A stretch of DNA of 33,157 nt from Erysipelothrix urinaevulpis (GTDB lineage Bacteria > Bacillota_I > Bacilli_A > Erysipelotrichales > Erysipelotrichaceae). The notes beneath the pieces were generated by a model. The model searched no databases. It saw nothing but the letters and a program-made list of their open reading frames with translations, and was not told the DNA's origin. Both the position numbers and the translations under genes were made by a program. This document shows positions 7,658 to 15,015 of this stretch, piece by piece (positions within the stretch are counted from its first letter, which is position 1; every line of letters starts with the position of its first letter). The DNA is taken from NCBI RefSeq assembly GCF_009828835.1, contig NZ_WTTB01000009.1:1-33157 (forward strand). The letters are read 5' to 3'.

Positions 7658-8410
7658 ATGGATTTTCTTGAAGAAGAAACATTACTTGACGCTTGTATTC
7701 TTGCTGGTAAAATCTTAATGGAAAACGGTGCGGAAATGCATCGTGTTGAGGATACCATGAATCGAATTCTTGATACTAAACTTGGTGAAGGTGAAGCCGT
7801 CAGTTTCGTTATTCCCACCGGTATCTTTGTAACGACACGTTTTGGTAAAAACACGAAGATGAAACGAATTGTGAAAAGACGGAATAATCTTCAACAAATC
7901 AGCAATGTTAATGCGTTATCACGTCAATTCAGTCAAGGTCTTCTAACAACCGATGAGCTCTATGAATGCATTGTGGCATTGGAAGAACATGCACTTTCGT
8001 ATCCATATACTTTACAAATCGTTGCTGCGGGAATCCTAAGTTCTTTCATGATGTTGATATTTCAAGGTGATATAAAAGACTTCTTGATTACTGCGATCAT
8101 ATCAAGCCTTGGCTATGCCTTGTATCTTTTAAGCGTTCAAACAATTAAAGCACGATTTATCCAAGAATTTATTGCGACGTTCGCGATTGGTATCCTTGCT
8201 GGTCTATTCGATCAATTAGGCTTAATTCAACAATTCGATACCGTCTTAATTGGGAGCATTATCATCCTAGTTCCAGGTATCCCTATCACCAATTCTATTC
8301 GTGATTTCTTAGTTGGTAATACAATTTCAGGGACTGTCTTCATGTTAGAAGCTTTACTGATTGCAGGGATGATTGGAGCTGGCGCGATGACATCACTCTA
8401 TTTTTTCTAG
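7658..8410 (+). CDS. Threonine/serine exporter family protein, N-terminal-domain subunit (ThrE/YjjP-like)
   Basis: 250-aa membrane protein matching the DUF1212/ThrE domain: a cytoplasmic start with LLDACILAGKILMENGAEMHRVEDTM, the typical FVIPTGIFVTT segment, then five or so membrane helices ending with FLVGNTISGTVFMLEALLIAGMIGAGA. In Corynebacterium, ThrE is one fused protein; here, as in many Firmicutes and in YjjP/YjjB, it is split into two genes that presumably form one transporter for export of threonine, serine or a related small metabolite. The ATG at 7658 after GAAAGGATGA is preferred over the longer frame, which overlaps the upstream synthase gene. The partner begins 15 bases downstream. 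Confidence 0.88.
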   Translation: MDFLEEETLLDACILAGKILMENGAEMHRVEDTMNRILDTKLGEGEAVSFVIPTGIFVTTRFGKNTKMKRIVKRRNNLQQISNVNALSRQFSQGLLTTDELYECIVALEEHALSYPYTLQIVAAGILSSFMMLIFQGDIKDFLITAIISSLGYALYLLSVQTIKARFIQEFIATFAIGILAGLFDQLGLIQQFDTVLIGSIIILVPGIPITNSIRDFLVGNTISGTVFMLEALLIAGMIGAGAMTSLYFF

Positions 8411-8425
8411 AAAGGAAATGATCAA

Positions 8426-8869
8426 ATGACAATCATGATTCAAGCAATCAGTAGTTTTGTTGCTGCACTAGCTTTTGGGATTTTGGTAAAGGTTCCAAAA
8501 AATGCATTGATTGCAAGTGGAATTACTGGAATGGTGGGTTGGATGATTAATTGGTTACTCACACCCTATATTCCTAATTCAGTTGGAGCAATTTTCCTAG
8601 GTTCTGTCGGCGTCGCGATCACATCAATTATATTCGCTCGTCACAAAAAAATGCCTGCAACTGTTTTTAATATCCCAGGGGTCTTTCCTTTAGTTCCAGG
8701 TATTTTAGCATTTCAAACAATGAATAGTTTTATGAACCGACAATTTATGGAAGGAATGGAATTTATGGTTAAAACTTTTGCCAGTTCAATTACGATCGCT
8801 CTAGCAATTGTCGTCACTGAAATTATGTATCTTCTGGTGGTTCGAATTAAAAGAAACTATCGTCAATGA
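8426..8869 (+). CDS. Threonine/serine exporter family protein, C-terminal-domain subunit (ThrE_2/YjjB-like)
   Basis: 147-aa protein with about four or five membrane helices and the DUF3815/ThrE_2 pattern: ALAFGILVKVPKNALI at the start, a central FLGSVGVAITSIIFARHKKMPATVFNIPGVFPLVPG motif containing the conserved IPGxxPLVPG element, and a hydrophobic C-terminal helix. It pairs with the upstream DUF1212 subunit to rebuild the full ThrE architecture. An AAAGGAAATG ribosome site precedes it, and a hairpin terminator begins at its stop codon, closing the three-gene unit. Confidence 0.88.
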   Translation: MTIMIQAISSFVAALAFGILVKVPKNALIASGITGMVGWMINWLLTPYIPNSVGAIFLGSVGVAITSIIFARHKKMPATVFNIPGVFPLVPGILAFQTMNSFMNRQFMEGMEFMVKTFASSITIALAIVVTEIMYLLVVRIKRNYRQ

Positions 8870-8893
8870 AATAAGCCGTGGCTTATTTTTTTT
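8869..8893 (+). terminator. Terminator of the rluA-like/ThrE-like operon
   Basis: AAATAAGC (8869-8876) pairs with GCTTATTT (8881-8888) around a CGTG loop and continues into an 8-T tract. Confidence 0.8.
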
Positions 8894-8905
8894 ATACCAT
8901 ATTCA

Positions 8906-8933
8906 TTGAATCTATCTTTAATTGGATTATAAT
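8906..8933 (+). promoter_or_regulatory. Sigma-A promoter of the M42 peptidase gene
   Basis: TTGAAT (8906-8911) and a perfect TATAAT (8928-8933) are 16 bases apart. The ribosome site GAAAGGAG starts only about 8 bases later, implying a very short leader. Confidence 0.6.
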
Positions 8934-8953
8934 AAGAACGAAAGGAGTATTGT

Positions 8954-9979
8954 ATGGAACGTTATATTGAAGAATTACAAGACCTCTTAAACTTAAAAAG
9001 TCCAACAGGTCACACAGAATTAGGGATTAAAGTATTAGAAGATCGTTTCAAAGCAATGGGTCTTTTTACTTATCGTACCAATAAAGGTGCACTAATCGCA
9101 AAATTACCTGGAATTGAAGAGAATCGTGAAGTGACCCTCGCCGCTCATATTGATACACTTGGGGCAATGGTCAAAGAAATTACCAATACCGGTAAAGTTC
9201 GAATGACCCAAATTGGAGGGTATGCTTGGAGTACTATCGAAGGTGAATATGTTGAAATTGAAACCATGGATGGACAGTTCATTACGGGTACCATCTTAGT
9301 TGACCCTGAATCGAGTCATGTTCATGGATCAGAAACATCAACTGTCCAAAGAACCGGAAAGAACCTTTACGTCCGTTTAGATGAGCGTGTATCATCAAAG
9401 GAAGATGTCTTAAAGTTGGGCATCAATGTTGGGGATTTTATTCATTTAGATCCTCGTGTTGAGGTAAGCAAAAGTGGTTATATTAAATCGCGACACCTTG
9501 ATAATAAAGCTGGGGTCATTGCTTTGATTGCTATTGCAGAACATTTCATTGACCATGATATCAAACCTAACTTCACAACGAATTTCTTTATTTCTAATTA
9601 TGAAGAAGTTGGGCATGGTGCCGCAGCAGCAATTCCAGAAAAGACCAGTGAATTTATTGCATTTGATATGGCAGCATTGGGTGATGGTCAAAGTTCTGAT
9701 GAATTCTCTGTCACCATCTGTGCTAAGGATAGCTCAGGACCCTATGACTATGATCTAAAAAAACGTCTGGTTCAATTAGCAATGAATGAAAACCTAAATT
9801 ACAAGCTTGATATTTATCCTTTTTATGGCTCCGATGGATCGGCAGCTTTAAAAGCAGGTAACGATATTCGTGTTGCTTTAATTGGCCCTGGTGTCCATGC
9901 TTCTCACAGTTTTGAAAGAACTCATATTGAGGCAATTGACAACACAATTAAATTAGGTATTGCATATTTAACAGAATAG
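8954..9979 (+). CDS. M42-family metallo-aminopeptidase
   Basis: Cytoplasmic peptidase that trims N-terminal residues from peptides using two metal ions; the family forms large tetrahedral (TET) dodecamers. The metal and catalytic motifs are visible: AAHIDTLG (H65, D67), DNKAG (bridging D183), the general-base pair EEVGHG (E217/E218), DMA near residue 235 and a late HASHSFERTH histidine. The 341-aa length is typical. The start has an AAAGGAG ribosome site. The AhpD-like gene follows after 45 bases with no terminator between, so the two probably share a transcript. Older records may call such proteins cellulase M or glutamyl aminopeptidase. Confidence 0.93.
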   Translation: MERYIEELQDLLNLKSPTGHTELGIKVLEDRFKAMGLFTYRTNKGALIAKLPGIEENREVTLAAHIDTLGAMVKEITNTGKVRMTQIGGYAWSTIEGEYVEIETMDGQFITGTILVDPESSHVHGSETSTVQRTGKNLYVRLDERVSSKEDVLKLGINVGDFIHLDPRVEVSKSGYIKSRHLDNKAGVIALIAIAEHFIDHDIKPNFTTNFFISNYEEVGHGAAAAIPEKTSEFIAFDMAALGDGQSSDEFSVTICAKDSSGPYDYDLKKRLVQLAMNENLNYKLDIYPFYGSDGSAALKAGNDIRVALIGPGVHASHSFERTHIEAIDNTIKLGIAYLTE

Positions 9980-10024
9980 AACTATATTAATATTGATAGA
10001 AGAAAGATAAAGGAGATTATAATT

Positions 10025-10378
10025 ATGAATTATGATGTAAGACAAATGTTAAAAGATTTTACAAGTGGACTCACAATCATGGGAAGAACACATGGTGAAG
10101 AAGTGAATGCATTCTATAACCTACTTGGTAAAAACTATGCGCCAGGAGCATTAGATGTAAAAACAAAAGAATTAATCAGTGTCGGAATTGCAATCTATAA
10201 CCGTTGCGAATACTGCATCGTATACCACGTATACAAGGCTTTAGAAGCAGGCGCAAACCGAGACGAGATTGTTGAAGCAGCAATGGTATCTGTTGCGTTT
10301 GGTGGAGGCCCAAGTATGGCATACACTGTTACATTACTGAACGAATCAGTTCAAGAATTCGAAAAAGATTTCCAATAA
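10025..10378 (+). CDS. Carboxymuconolactone decarboxylase / AhpD-like protein
   Basis: 117-aa helical protein of the CMD/AhpD fold. It has the redox motif CEYC with the following His (C61, C64, H68 in NRCEYCIVYH), as in AhpD-type alkylhydroperoxidases, where the CxxC pair reduces peroxides or recycles a partner peroxidase. The VKTKELISVGIAIYNRC and AGANRDEIVEAAMVSVAFGGGP segments are standard for the family. The AAAGGAG ribosome site is clear. It is probably the second gene of an operon with the M42 peptidase and is closed by a strong terminator. True enzymatic partner unknown. Confidence 0.9.
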   Translation: MNYDVRQMLKDFTSGLTIMGRTHGEEVNAFYNLLGKNYAPGALDVKTKELISVGIAIYNRCEYCIVYHVYKALEAGANRDEIVEAAMVSVAFGGGPSMAYTVTLLNESVQEFEKDFQ

Positions 10379-10385
10379 TTAGACG

Positions 10386-10416
10386 AAAACCTTTGTTTTT
10401 TTAACAAAGGTTTTTT
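10386..10416 (+). terminator. Strong terminator after the AhpD-like gene
   Basis: AAAACCTTTGTT (10386-10397) pairs with AACAAAGGTTTT (10403-10414), a 12-base perfect stem with a T-rich loop and trailing T-tract. Confidence 0.9.
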
Positions 10417-10439
10417 ATACTGTTTTTTTAATTTTTATT

Positions 10440-10448
10440 TGCTACAAT
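10440..10448 (+). promoter_or_regulatory. Extended -10 promoter of the lipoprotein gene
   Basis: TGCTACAAT gives an extended -10 (TG-N-TACAAT) 27 bases before the ATG; no good -35 hexamer is seen. Confidence 0.4.
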
Positions 10449-10475
10449 TTAGAGTATACAAGGAGGGGAAATGTT

Positions 10476-11318
10476 ATGAGAAAACTTTTAATAACGACAT
10501 TGCTTTTAACTGTTCTCTTAACTGGCTGTAATCATGATCCCAATGAGAATGGCAATGTGGACAATCACGAAAACATTGTTGCTAAAGTTGATGCACAAAA
10601 AGATTATATATATATAAGTGACTATAGTGAACTTGACCTTGAACAATTAATTACAGAAGCAGGTCGTACTGATGAGTTTAATGAGTTTTTCAAAAAACCT
10701 AAATCATTTGCCTATTTTGATTATCGAGATGGAACGTATCCAAATAAAAAAATTCATATCAACATTGATTCTGACGATGCTCGACAAGTCGAAGATGATT
10801 TAAAAGTCATTAATGAATCTTATGAAAAGATTCGACAACAAGGTGAAGACCTCATAAAAAAGGAAGATATCATGTTTACTTGGGGAGGAATAAATCTTTA
10901 CGACACTTTCATTGACGACAAAACTATTTCGCTGATCACGTATGGTGAAAATTTCTATTACCCTGGTCACATTATGCAAGATGTTCGCTTCTATAGTTTC
11001 GATAAAGAAACAGGAACACGCTACAACAATAAAGACTATTTGAAATCCCTTAACCTAGACGATTCCAAATTTCAATCATTCCTCGTTGAAGACCTAAAAA
11101 ACACAGCGATGGCCGAAGGAAAATCGATCATGCTTGTTGAAAGTCTTGATGAGATTTCAAATATTGATGATACAGTCATTTATGTAAGCGTGAAGGAATC
11201 TCAATTTCTAATGATTAACAACGACAAATTATTGGTTAATATGTTGGTCTATTCTGCAATGGATGGTGAATTCACCATGCCCTATATTCATGAATTTCCA
11301 CTGGATAAATTGAAATAA
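10476..11318 (+). CDS. Lipoprotein of unknown function
   Basis: 280-aa protein with a lipoprotein signal peptide: a basic start (MRKLL), a hydrophobic core, and the lipobox LLTGC with Cys at residue 18, followed by a polar, Asn/Asp-rich linker. It would be diacylated and held on the outer face of the membrane. The rest is acidic, with alternating strand and helix character and no recognised catalytic motif. The later region (FYSFDKETGTRYNNKDYL) has a loose resemblance to RsiV-type/DUF3298 domains, too weak to name. It has its own promoter and terminator, so it is probably monocistronic. The AAGGAGGGG ribosome site fixes the start. Confidence 0.8.
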   Translation: MRKLLITTLLLTVLLTGCNHDPNENGNVDNHENIVAKVDAQKDYIYISDYSELDLEQLITEAGRTDEFNEFFKKPKSFAYFDYRDGTYPNKKIHINIDSDDARQVEDDLKVINESYEKIRQQGEDLIKKEDIMFTWGGINLYDTFIDDKTISLITYGENFYYPGHIMQDVRFYSFDKETGTRYNNKDYLKSLNLDDSKFQSFLVEDLKNTAMAEGKSIMLVESLDEISNIDDTVIYVSVKESQFLMINNDKLLVNMLVYSAMDGEFTMPYIHEFPLDKLK

Positions 11319-11344
11319 AACACACAGACGTGTGTTTTATTTTT
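11315..11344. terminator. Shared terminator between the lipoprotein and GH4 genes
   Basis: ATAAAACACAC (11315-11325) pairs with GTGTGTTTTAT (11330-11340) around AGAC. It is followed by Ts on the plus strand and lies over the stop codon of the convergent GH4 gene. Confidence 0.8.
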
Positions 11345-12656
11345 GATTGAATTGAGGTAAATACAGTTTATGTGCTTGAAGTAGTTCATCCACCACTTCG
11401 ACTGCTTTGTAAGTACTTGGGCATAACGGGTTTGAACTTAACGCTGTGATAGCTAAATCTCTATCCCCTGTAATTGCGGCTTCAATTGTTAATTTTTCAA
11501 AATTTTTAATCACTTCGATCATACCTTTAATTTGTGGTTTAAGTGAACCTACCGAAATAGGCTTGGGTCCATCTTTTGTAATAACACATGCCACTTCGAC
11601 TGCACAATCGCTTGGCAAATCGGAAATTGCCCCGTTATTCAACGTATTTACATATTGAATATCTTGTTTATTGTTATATATTGAATTTATTAAACTACAA
11701 GCAGCATCCGAATAATGAGCACCACCTCTTTGTTCTAGTTGCGCTGGTTTGATATCCAATGATTGATCTTTATAAATTTCAAATAATTCTTTTTCTAATT
11801 GCTCTACAACTTCACCTCGTACATTGCCTTCTTTATATTCTTGTAAGTTTTTTTCAAGTTGTTCCTGGGTGAAGTAGTAATAGTTATGATAAGGACAAGG
11901 AATTGCATTCAGCGATTTTAACAATTCAGGCGGATATGAAAGTGCGTCGAAATTGTTCATTGCCAATGTTTTTTCACTGTTTTCAACATAACTTTTGACA
12001 ACTTCATTTATCACTGAATTACCTTCATAAAAGAAATCAGTAATGAAAACATTATGATTACTACCACTAAGTTCTAATCTCACCTTATCTGCATCATAAT
12101 TCATTTGTTTTGAAATTCCTTGTTTCATATCAAAGGGAACATTACATAACCCTATAACATTCTTAAACTCTGTATAGTTTAAGACCGCTTCTGTCACCAT
12201 GCCCGCTGGATTCGTAAAGTTTATTAACCATGCGTCGGGACAAAGTTCTTGTATTTCTTTCACGATCTCTAAAATAACTGGAATCGTTCTAAATGCTTTA
12301 AACATTCCGCCTGCACCGTTTGTTTCTTGACCTATCATTCCATGCGAAATTGGAATTCTTTCATCCTTGATTCTTGCTGAAATTTGTCCTACTCGCATTT
12401 GTGTTGTTACAAAATCAGCATCTTTTAGTGCTTCTTTTCGATCATAGCTCAAAATAACATCAATAGGTAAGTCTGCTTTTTCCACCATCCTACGGGCTAG
12501 GTTTCCAACAATTTCTAGCTTTTCTCTTCCTTCTTCAATATCAACGAGCCATAATTCTGTAATTGGTAATTCTTCATAACGATTAATAAACCCTTCAACC
12601 AATTCAGGAGTATAACTACTCCCTCCTCCGATCGTAACTATTTTTAATGTCTTCAT
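11337..12656 (-). CDS. 6-phospho-beta-glucosidase, glycoside hydrolase family 4
   Basis: NAD+- and divalent-metal-dependent hydrolase that cleaves 6-phospho-beta-glucosides by a redox elimination mechanism. The NAD-binding start MKTLKIVTIGGGSSYTPEL is diagnostic. The metal-site motif CNVP (C171-P174) marks the beta-glucosidase branch of GH4 (the alpha branches usually have CHS or similar), and the second metal ligand is H201 in SGSNHNVF. The 439-aa length is normal. It is the last gene of a three-gene operon after a PTS EIIC and a ROK kinase (9-base gap), so it should hydrolyse the phosphorylated disaccharide or beta-glucoside imported there. Confidence 0.93.
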   Translation of the reverse strand: MKTLKIVTIGGGSSYTPELVEGFINRYEELPITELWLVDIEEGREKLEIVGNLARRMVEKADLPIDVILSYDRKEALKDADFVTTQMRVGQISARIKDERIPISHGMIGQETNGAGGMFKAFRTIPVILEIVKEIQELCPDAWLINFTNPAGMVTEAVLNYTEFKNVIGLCNVPFDMKQGISKQMNYDADKVRLELSGSNHNVFITDFFYEGNSVINEVVKSYVENSEKTLAMNNFDALSYPPELLKSLNAIPCPYHNYYYFTQEQLEKNLQEYKEGNVRGEVVEQLEKELFEIYKDQSLDIKPAQLEQRGGAHYSDAACSLINSIYNNKQDIQYVNTLNNGAISDLPSDCAVEVACVITKDGPKPISVGSLKPQIKGMIEVIKNFEKLTIEAAITGDRDLAITALSSNPLCPSTYKAVEVVDELLQAHKLYLPQFNQK

Positions 12657-12665
12657 TTCAATACC

Positions 12666-13550
12666 CTATACTTTCCTTATACAATTGTATGCTGCACCTA
12701 ACTTGCCAGCATCATTAAATTTTTTACAAACATCAATATGCCAATGTTTTGAATAATAATTCATTTGAGCGACTTGTGAACGAATATCTTCAACAATACG
12801 CGGAACAGCACTGACCCCACCACCAATTAAAATCGTGTCCGGATCGAGTGCAAAACCAATATTTAAAAGTCCTGTTGACAGTGAGCGAATCCAACGTTCA
12901 TATATTTTTTCAACGATTGGATCACCCTCTTCTAATAATTCAAATACTTGTTTTCCATCCAATGAATGGGGTGCTAATTCCAACGCTTCGATCACTGAAT
13001 TAACCATCGGAATTGATGCACTATTCGCACTCATAATCTCGATATCTTCAAAGTTCTCAAATTCTTTATGAATCATATAACCAAATTCCCCTGCGAAAAA
13101 ATTACTCCCTGTGTACAGTTCATGATTTATGATTATTCCGCCACCAATTCCACTACCGATTGTAACGCAGACTAAATTTTTTGAATTGACCCCATTACCA
13201 ACCCATTTTTCGGCAAGTGCAACACAGTTCGCATCATTTTCTACATATACTTTTTTATTTGTTTTTTCTTCAAGAATTTTACAAATATTCACACCGCCCA
13301 ATACCGGCACGGCTCCACCTTCAATAATTGTATTCAATTCTGTATTCACACCACCTGGAATGCTCAAACCAACAGCTTCTAGATCTTCAAACTGCTCAAT
13401 GATTTCTACCAGTTTTTCAACAATCTCTTCCAATGATGTTTTGGGGGTTGGGGTGATTCCTTTTTCATCTTCAAAGGAATCACCTACCTCATTAAATACC
13501 CCATATTTGATTGAACTACCACCAATATCAATGCCTAAATATCGTTTCAT
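12666..13550 (-). CDS. ROK-family sugar kinase, probable beta-glucoside kinase
   Basis: 294-aa cytoplasmic ATP-dependent kinase. The phosphate-binding loop DIGGSSIKYG (residues 8-17), the catalytic ENDANC (Asp106), and the ATP-site GSGIGGGI are all present. In place of the usual zinc-binding GExGH...CxCGxxGC cassette it has GEFGYMI (Tyr158 instead of His) and no cysteine cluster, as in the zinc-free Firmicutes ROK group related to beta-glucoside kinases. It starts 2 bases after the EIIC stop and is followed 9 bases later by a GH4 6-phospho-beta-glucosidase. It may therefore phosphorylate the imported beta-glucoside before cleavage, or the glucose released afterwards. Exact substrate unproven. 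Confidence 0.88.
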   Translation of the reverse strand: MKRYLGIDIGGSSIKYGVFNEVGDSFEDEKGITPTPKTSLEEIVEKLVEIIEQFEDLEAVGLSIPGGVNTELNTIIEGGAVPVLGGVNICKILEEKTNKKVYVENDANCVALAEKWVGNGVNSKNLVCVTIGSGIGGGIIINHELYTGSNFFAGEFGYMIHKEFENFEDIEIMSANSASIPMVNSVIEALELAPHSLDGKQVFELLEEGDPIVEKIYERWIRSLSTGLLNIGFALDPDTILIGGGVSAVPRIVEDIRSQVAQMNYYSKHWHIDVCKKFNDAGKLGAAYNCIRKV

Positions 13551-13552
13551 AC

Positions 13553-14860
13553 CTAGTCCATCTTATTCGCTAGATGCACGAAGGGGATATAAATTGCAAT
13601 GGATAGACATAATGTCACCAAGGATAAGAATGTGGCAGATAAACTACCTCCCGTTGCTAAAAATGTATTCAATACAGGAGGAACAACCCATGGTGGAGCA
13701 ATATATACCCTACCTGCAAAAGGAATAATTTCAGTGAAGAACCAACCAATTGATACCATAATTGGTGGAACGAAAATAAACGGGATTGCGAGAATAGGAT
13801 TCAATACGATAGGTAGACCATAAATGATGGGCTCATTAATTTGGAATACACCAGGCATGAATGACATTTTCGCTAAACTGCGATACTCAGCACGTTTAGA
13901 TACTAAGAAAATTGCAATAATCAAAGCTAACGTAGCACCCGATCCTCCAGCCATGCCGTAAAGATCAATGATATTACGAGTAATGGCATTGGGTGCTTGT
14001 ACACCATGAACTAAAACAGCTTCCGCGTTTTGTGACAATGATGCTGAATACATGGTGTCTAAAATTGGCCCAACAATCAATGAACCATGAAGCCCAAAGA
14101 ACCATAAGACTTGTGCAACCAATGTAATCAGGATCATTGTAATCGGTGATTGACCTAGACTTGTTAAAGGAATTTGAATCGACGTATTAATAATATCCTT
14201 AAGCGTTGTTCCTAAGAGATTTAATGTAATAAATCCAAATGTACCAAATGTAAACATAACAACACCAGCTGGAATAACTGCACTAAACGCACGAGATACG
14301 GCAGGTGGAACTTGTTCAGGCATCTTTATTGTTAAACCTTTACGATTCAAGAACATAAATATTTCAGTTGCAAAGATGGCAACTAAGATCCCTGTAAAAA
14401 TTGACTCCGAGTTAAATGAGGTCCAAGAAATTGTTCCCCATCCTGCATCAGGACCTGCTGATTGTGGTAATAACATAAAGTAAGATACCACAGCTAAGAC
14501 CCCTGCAGTTAATGCATCTTGGTTTTCTGCTTCAGCTAACTTGTACGAAATTGTGAATACAGTAAAGATAATTCCTAGTGCTAATGTTCCCCACCAAATT
14601 TGATTTGAAATAGGAACAGCCACCGCATCAAAGAACGGCTGAATTGTTGTAGCATAAAATTCCCACTTATTCAAAAACTCTCCAAACAATGATGTCGGCG
14701 TCAACAATATTTCTTTGGTCATAATGTTTAAAGCACCAAACATACTAATTGGCATCGTTGCAATAAATCCATCACGTAAAGCAACAAGATATTTCAAGTT
14801 ATTCAACTTCATAGCTAGAGGTAAAAATTTCTCCTCCAACCAACTCACTATTTTTTTCAT
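13553..14860 (-). CDS. PTS lactose/cellobiose-family transporter, IIC component
   Basis: 435-aa membrane permease of the CelB/lactose-N,N'-diacetylchitobiose EIIC group. It has about ten membrane segments and the family substrate-binding hallmark NEPIIYGLPIVLNPILAIPF near residues 340-360, preceded by a conserved HGVQAPNAITRN loop. It moves beta-glucosides or related disaccharides, normally with EIIA and EIIB partners, but no IIA or IIB gene is in this operon, so those must come from elsewhere or not be used. First gene of the operon: an AGGAG ribosome site lies before the ATG at 14860, a promoter lies at 14923-14951, and a MocR regulator diverges upstream. Confidence 0.92.
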   Translation of the reverse strand: MKKIVSWLEEKFLPLAMKLNNLKYLVALRDGFIATMPISMFGALNIMTKEILLTPTSLFGEFLNKWEFYATTIQPFFDAVAVPISNQIWWGTLALGIIFTVFTISYKLAEAENQDALTAGVLAVVSYFMLLPQSAGPDAGWGTISWTSFNSESIFTGILVAIFATEIFMFLNRKGLTIKMPEQVPPAVSRAFSAVIPAGVVMFTFGTFGFITLNLLGTTLKDIINTSIQIPLTSLGQSPITMILITLVAQVLWFFGLHGSLIVGPILDTMYSASLSQNAEAVLVHGVQAPNAITRNIIDLYGMAGGSGATLALIIAIFLVSKRAEYRSLAKMSFMPGVFQINEPIIYGLPIVLNPILAIPFIFVPPIMVSIGWFFTEIIPFAGRVYIAPPWVVPPVLNTFLATGGSLSATFLSLVTLCLSIAIYIPFVHLANKMD

Positions 14861-14892
14861 ATGTTTCTCCTATCTGAAAAATGTACAAGCTT

Positions 14893-14904
14893 AGGTGGCC
14901 ACCT
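14893..14904. promoter_or_regulatory. Perfect 12-base palindrome, candidate operator or roadblock site
   Basis: AGGTGGCCACCT is its own exact reverse complement, and its GC content is strikingly above the surrounding AT-rich gap. It lies about 12-23 bases downstream of the predicted transcription start of the EIIC operon, a position where a bound repressor would block transcription. Confidence 0.5.
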
Positions 14905-14922
14905 GTTAGCCCTTACACGACT

Positions 14923-14951
14923 ACTATAACTAAGTCTGTGAAGAGCATCAA
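14923..14951 (-). promoter_or_regulatory. Sigma-A type promoter of the EIIC-ROK-GH4 operon
   Basis: On the minus strand TTGATG (14951-14946) and TATAGT (14928-14923) have a 17-base spacer, placing the start near 14916, about 55 bases before the EIIC ATG. Confidence 0.6.
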
Positions 14952-14973
14952 GACACTCATCTCTTAACTGTAC

Positions 14974-14997
14974 TAGTATAGATTTTTTGGTATACTA
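14974..14997. promoter_or_regulatory. Inverted repeat in the MocR gene promoter region
   Basis: TAGTATA (14974-14980) and TATACTA (14991-14997) form a perfect 7-base inverted repeat with a 10-base spacer. TATACT within each arm could also serve as a -10 box, one on each strand. It lies just before the MocR-type gene and could be an autoregulatory site. Confidence 0.4.
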
Positions 14998-15015
14998 AAA
15001 GCAGTGAGGTAAAAC

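Noticed and set aside
13129..13728. 199-codon open frame on the plus strand opposite the ROK and EIIC genes
   Set aside because: It is antisense to strongly supported genes, has a proline/serine-rich random-looking translation, and no ribosome site.
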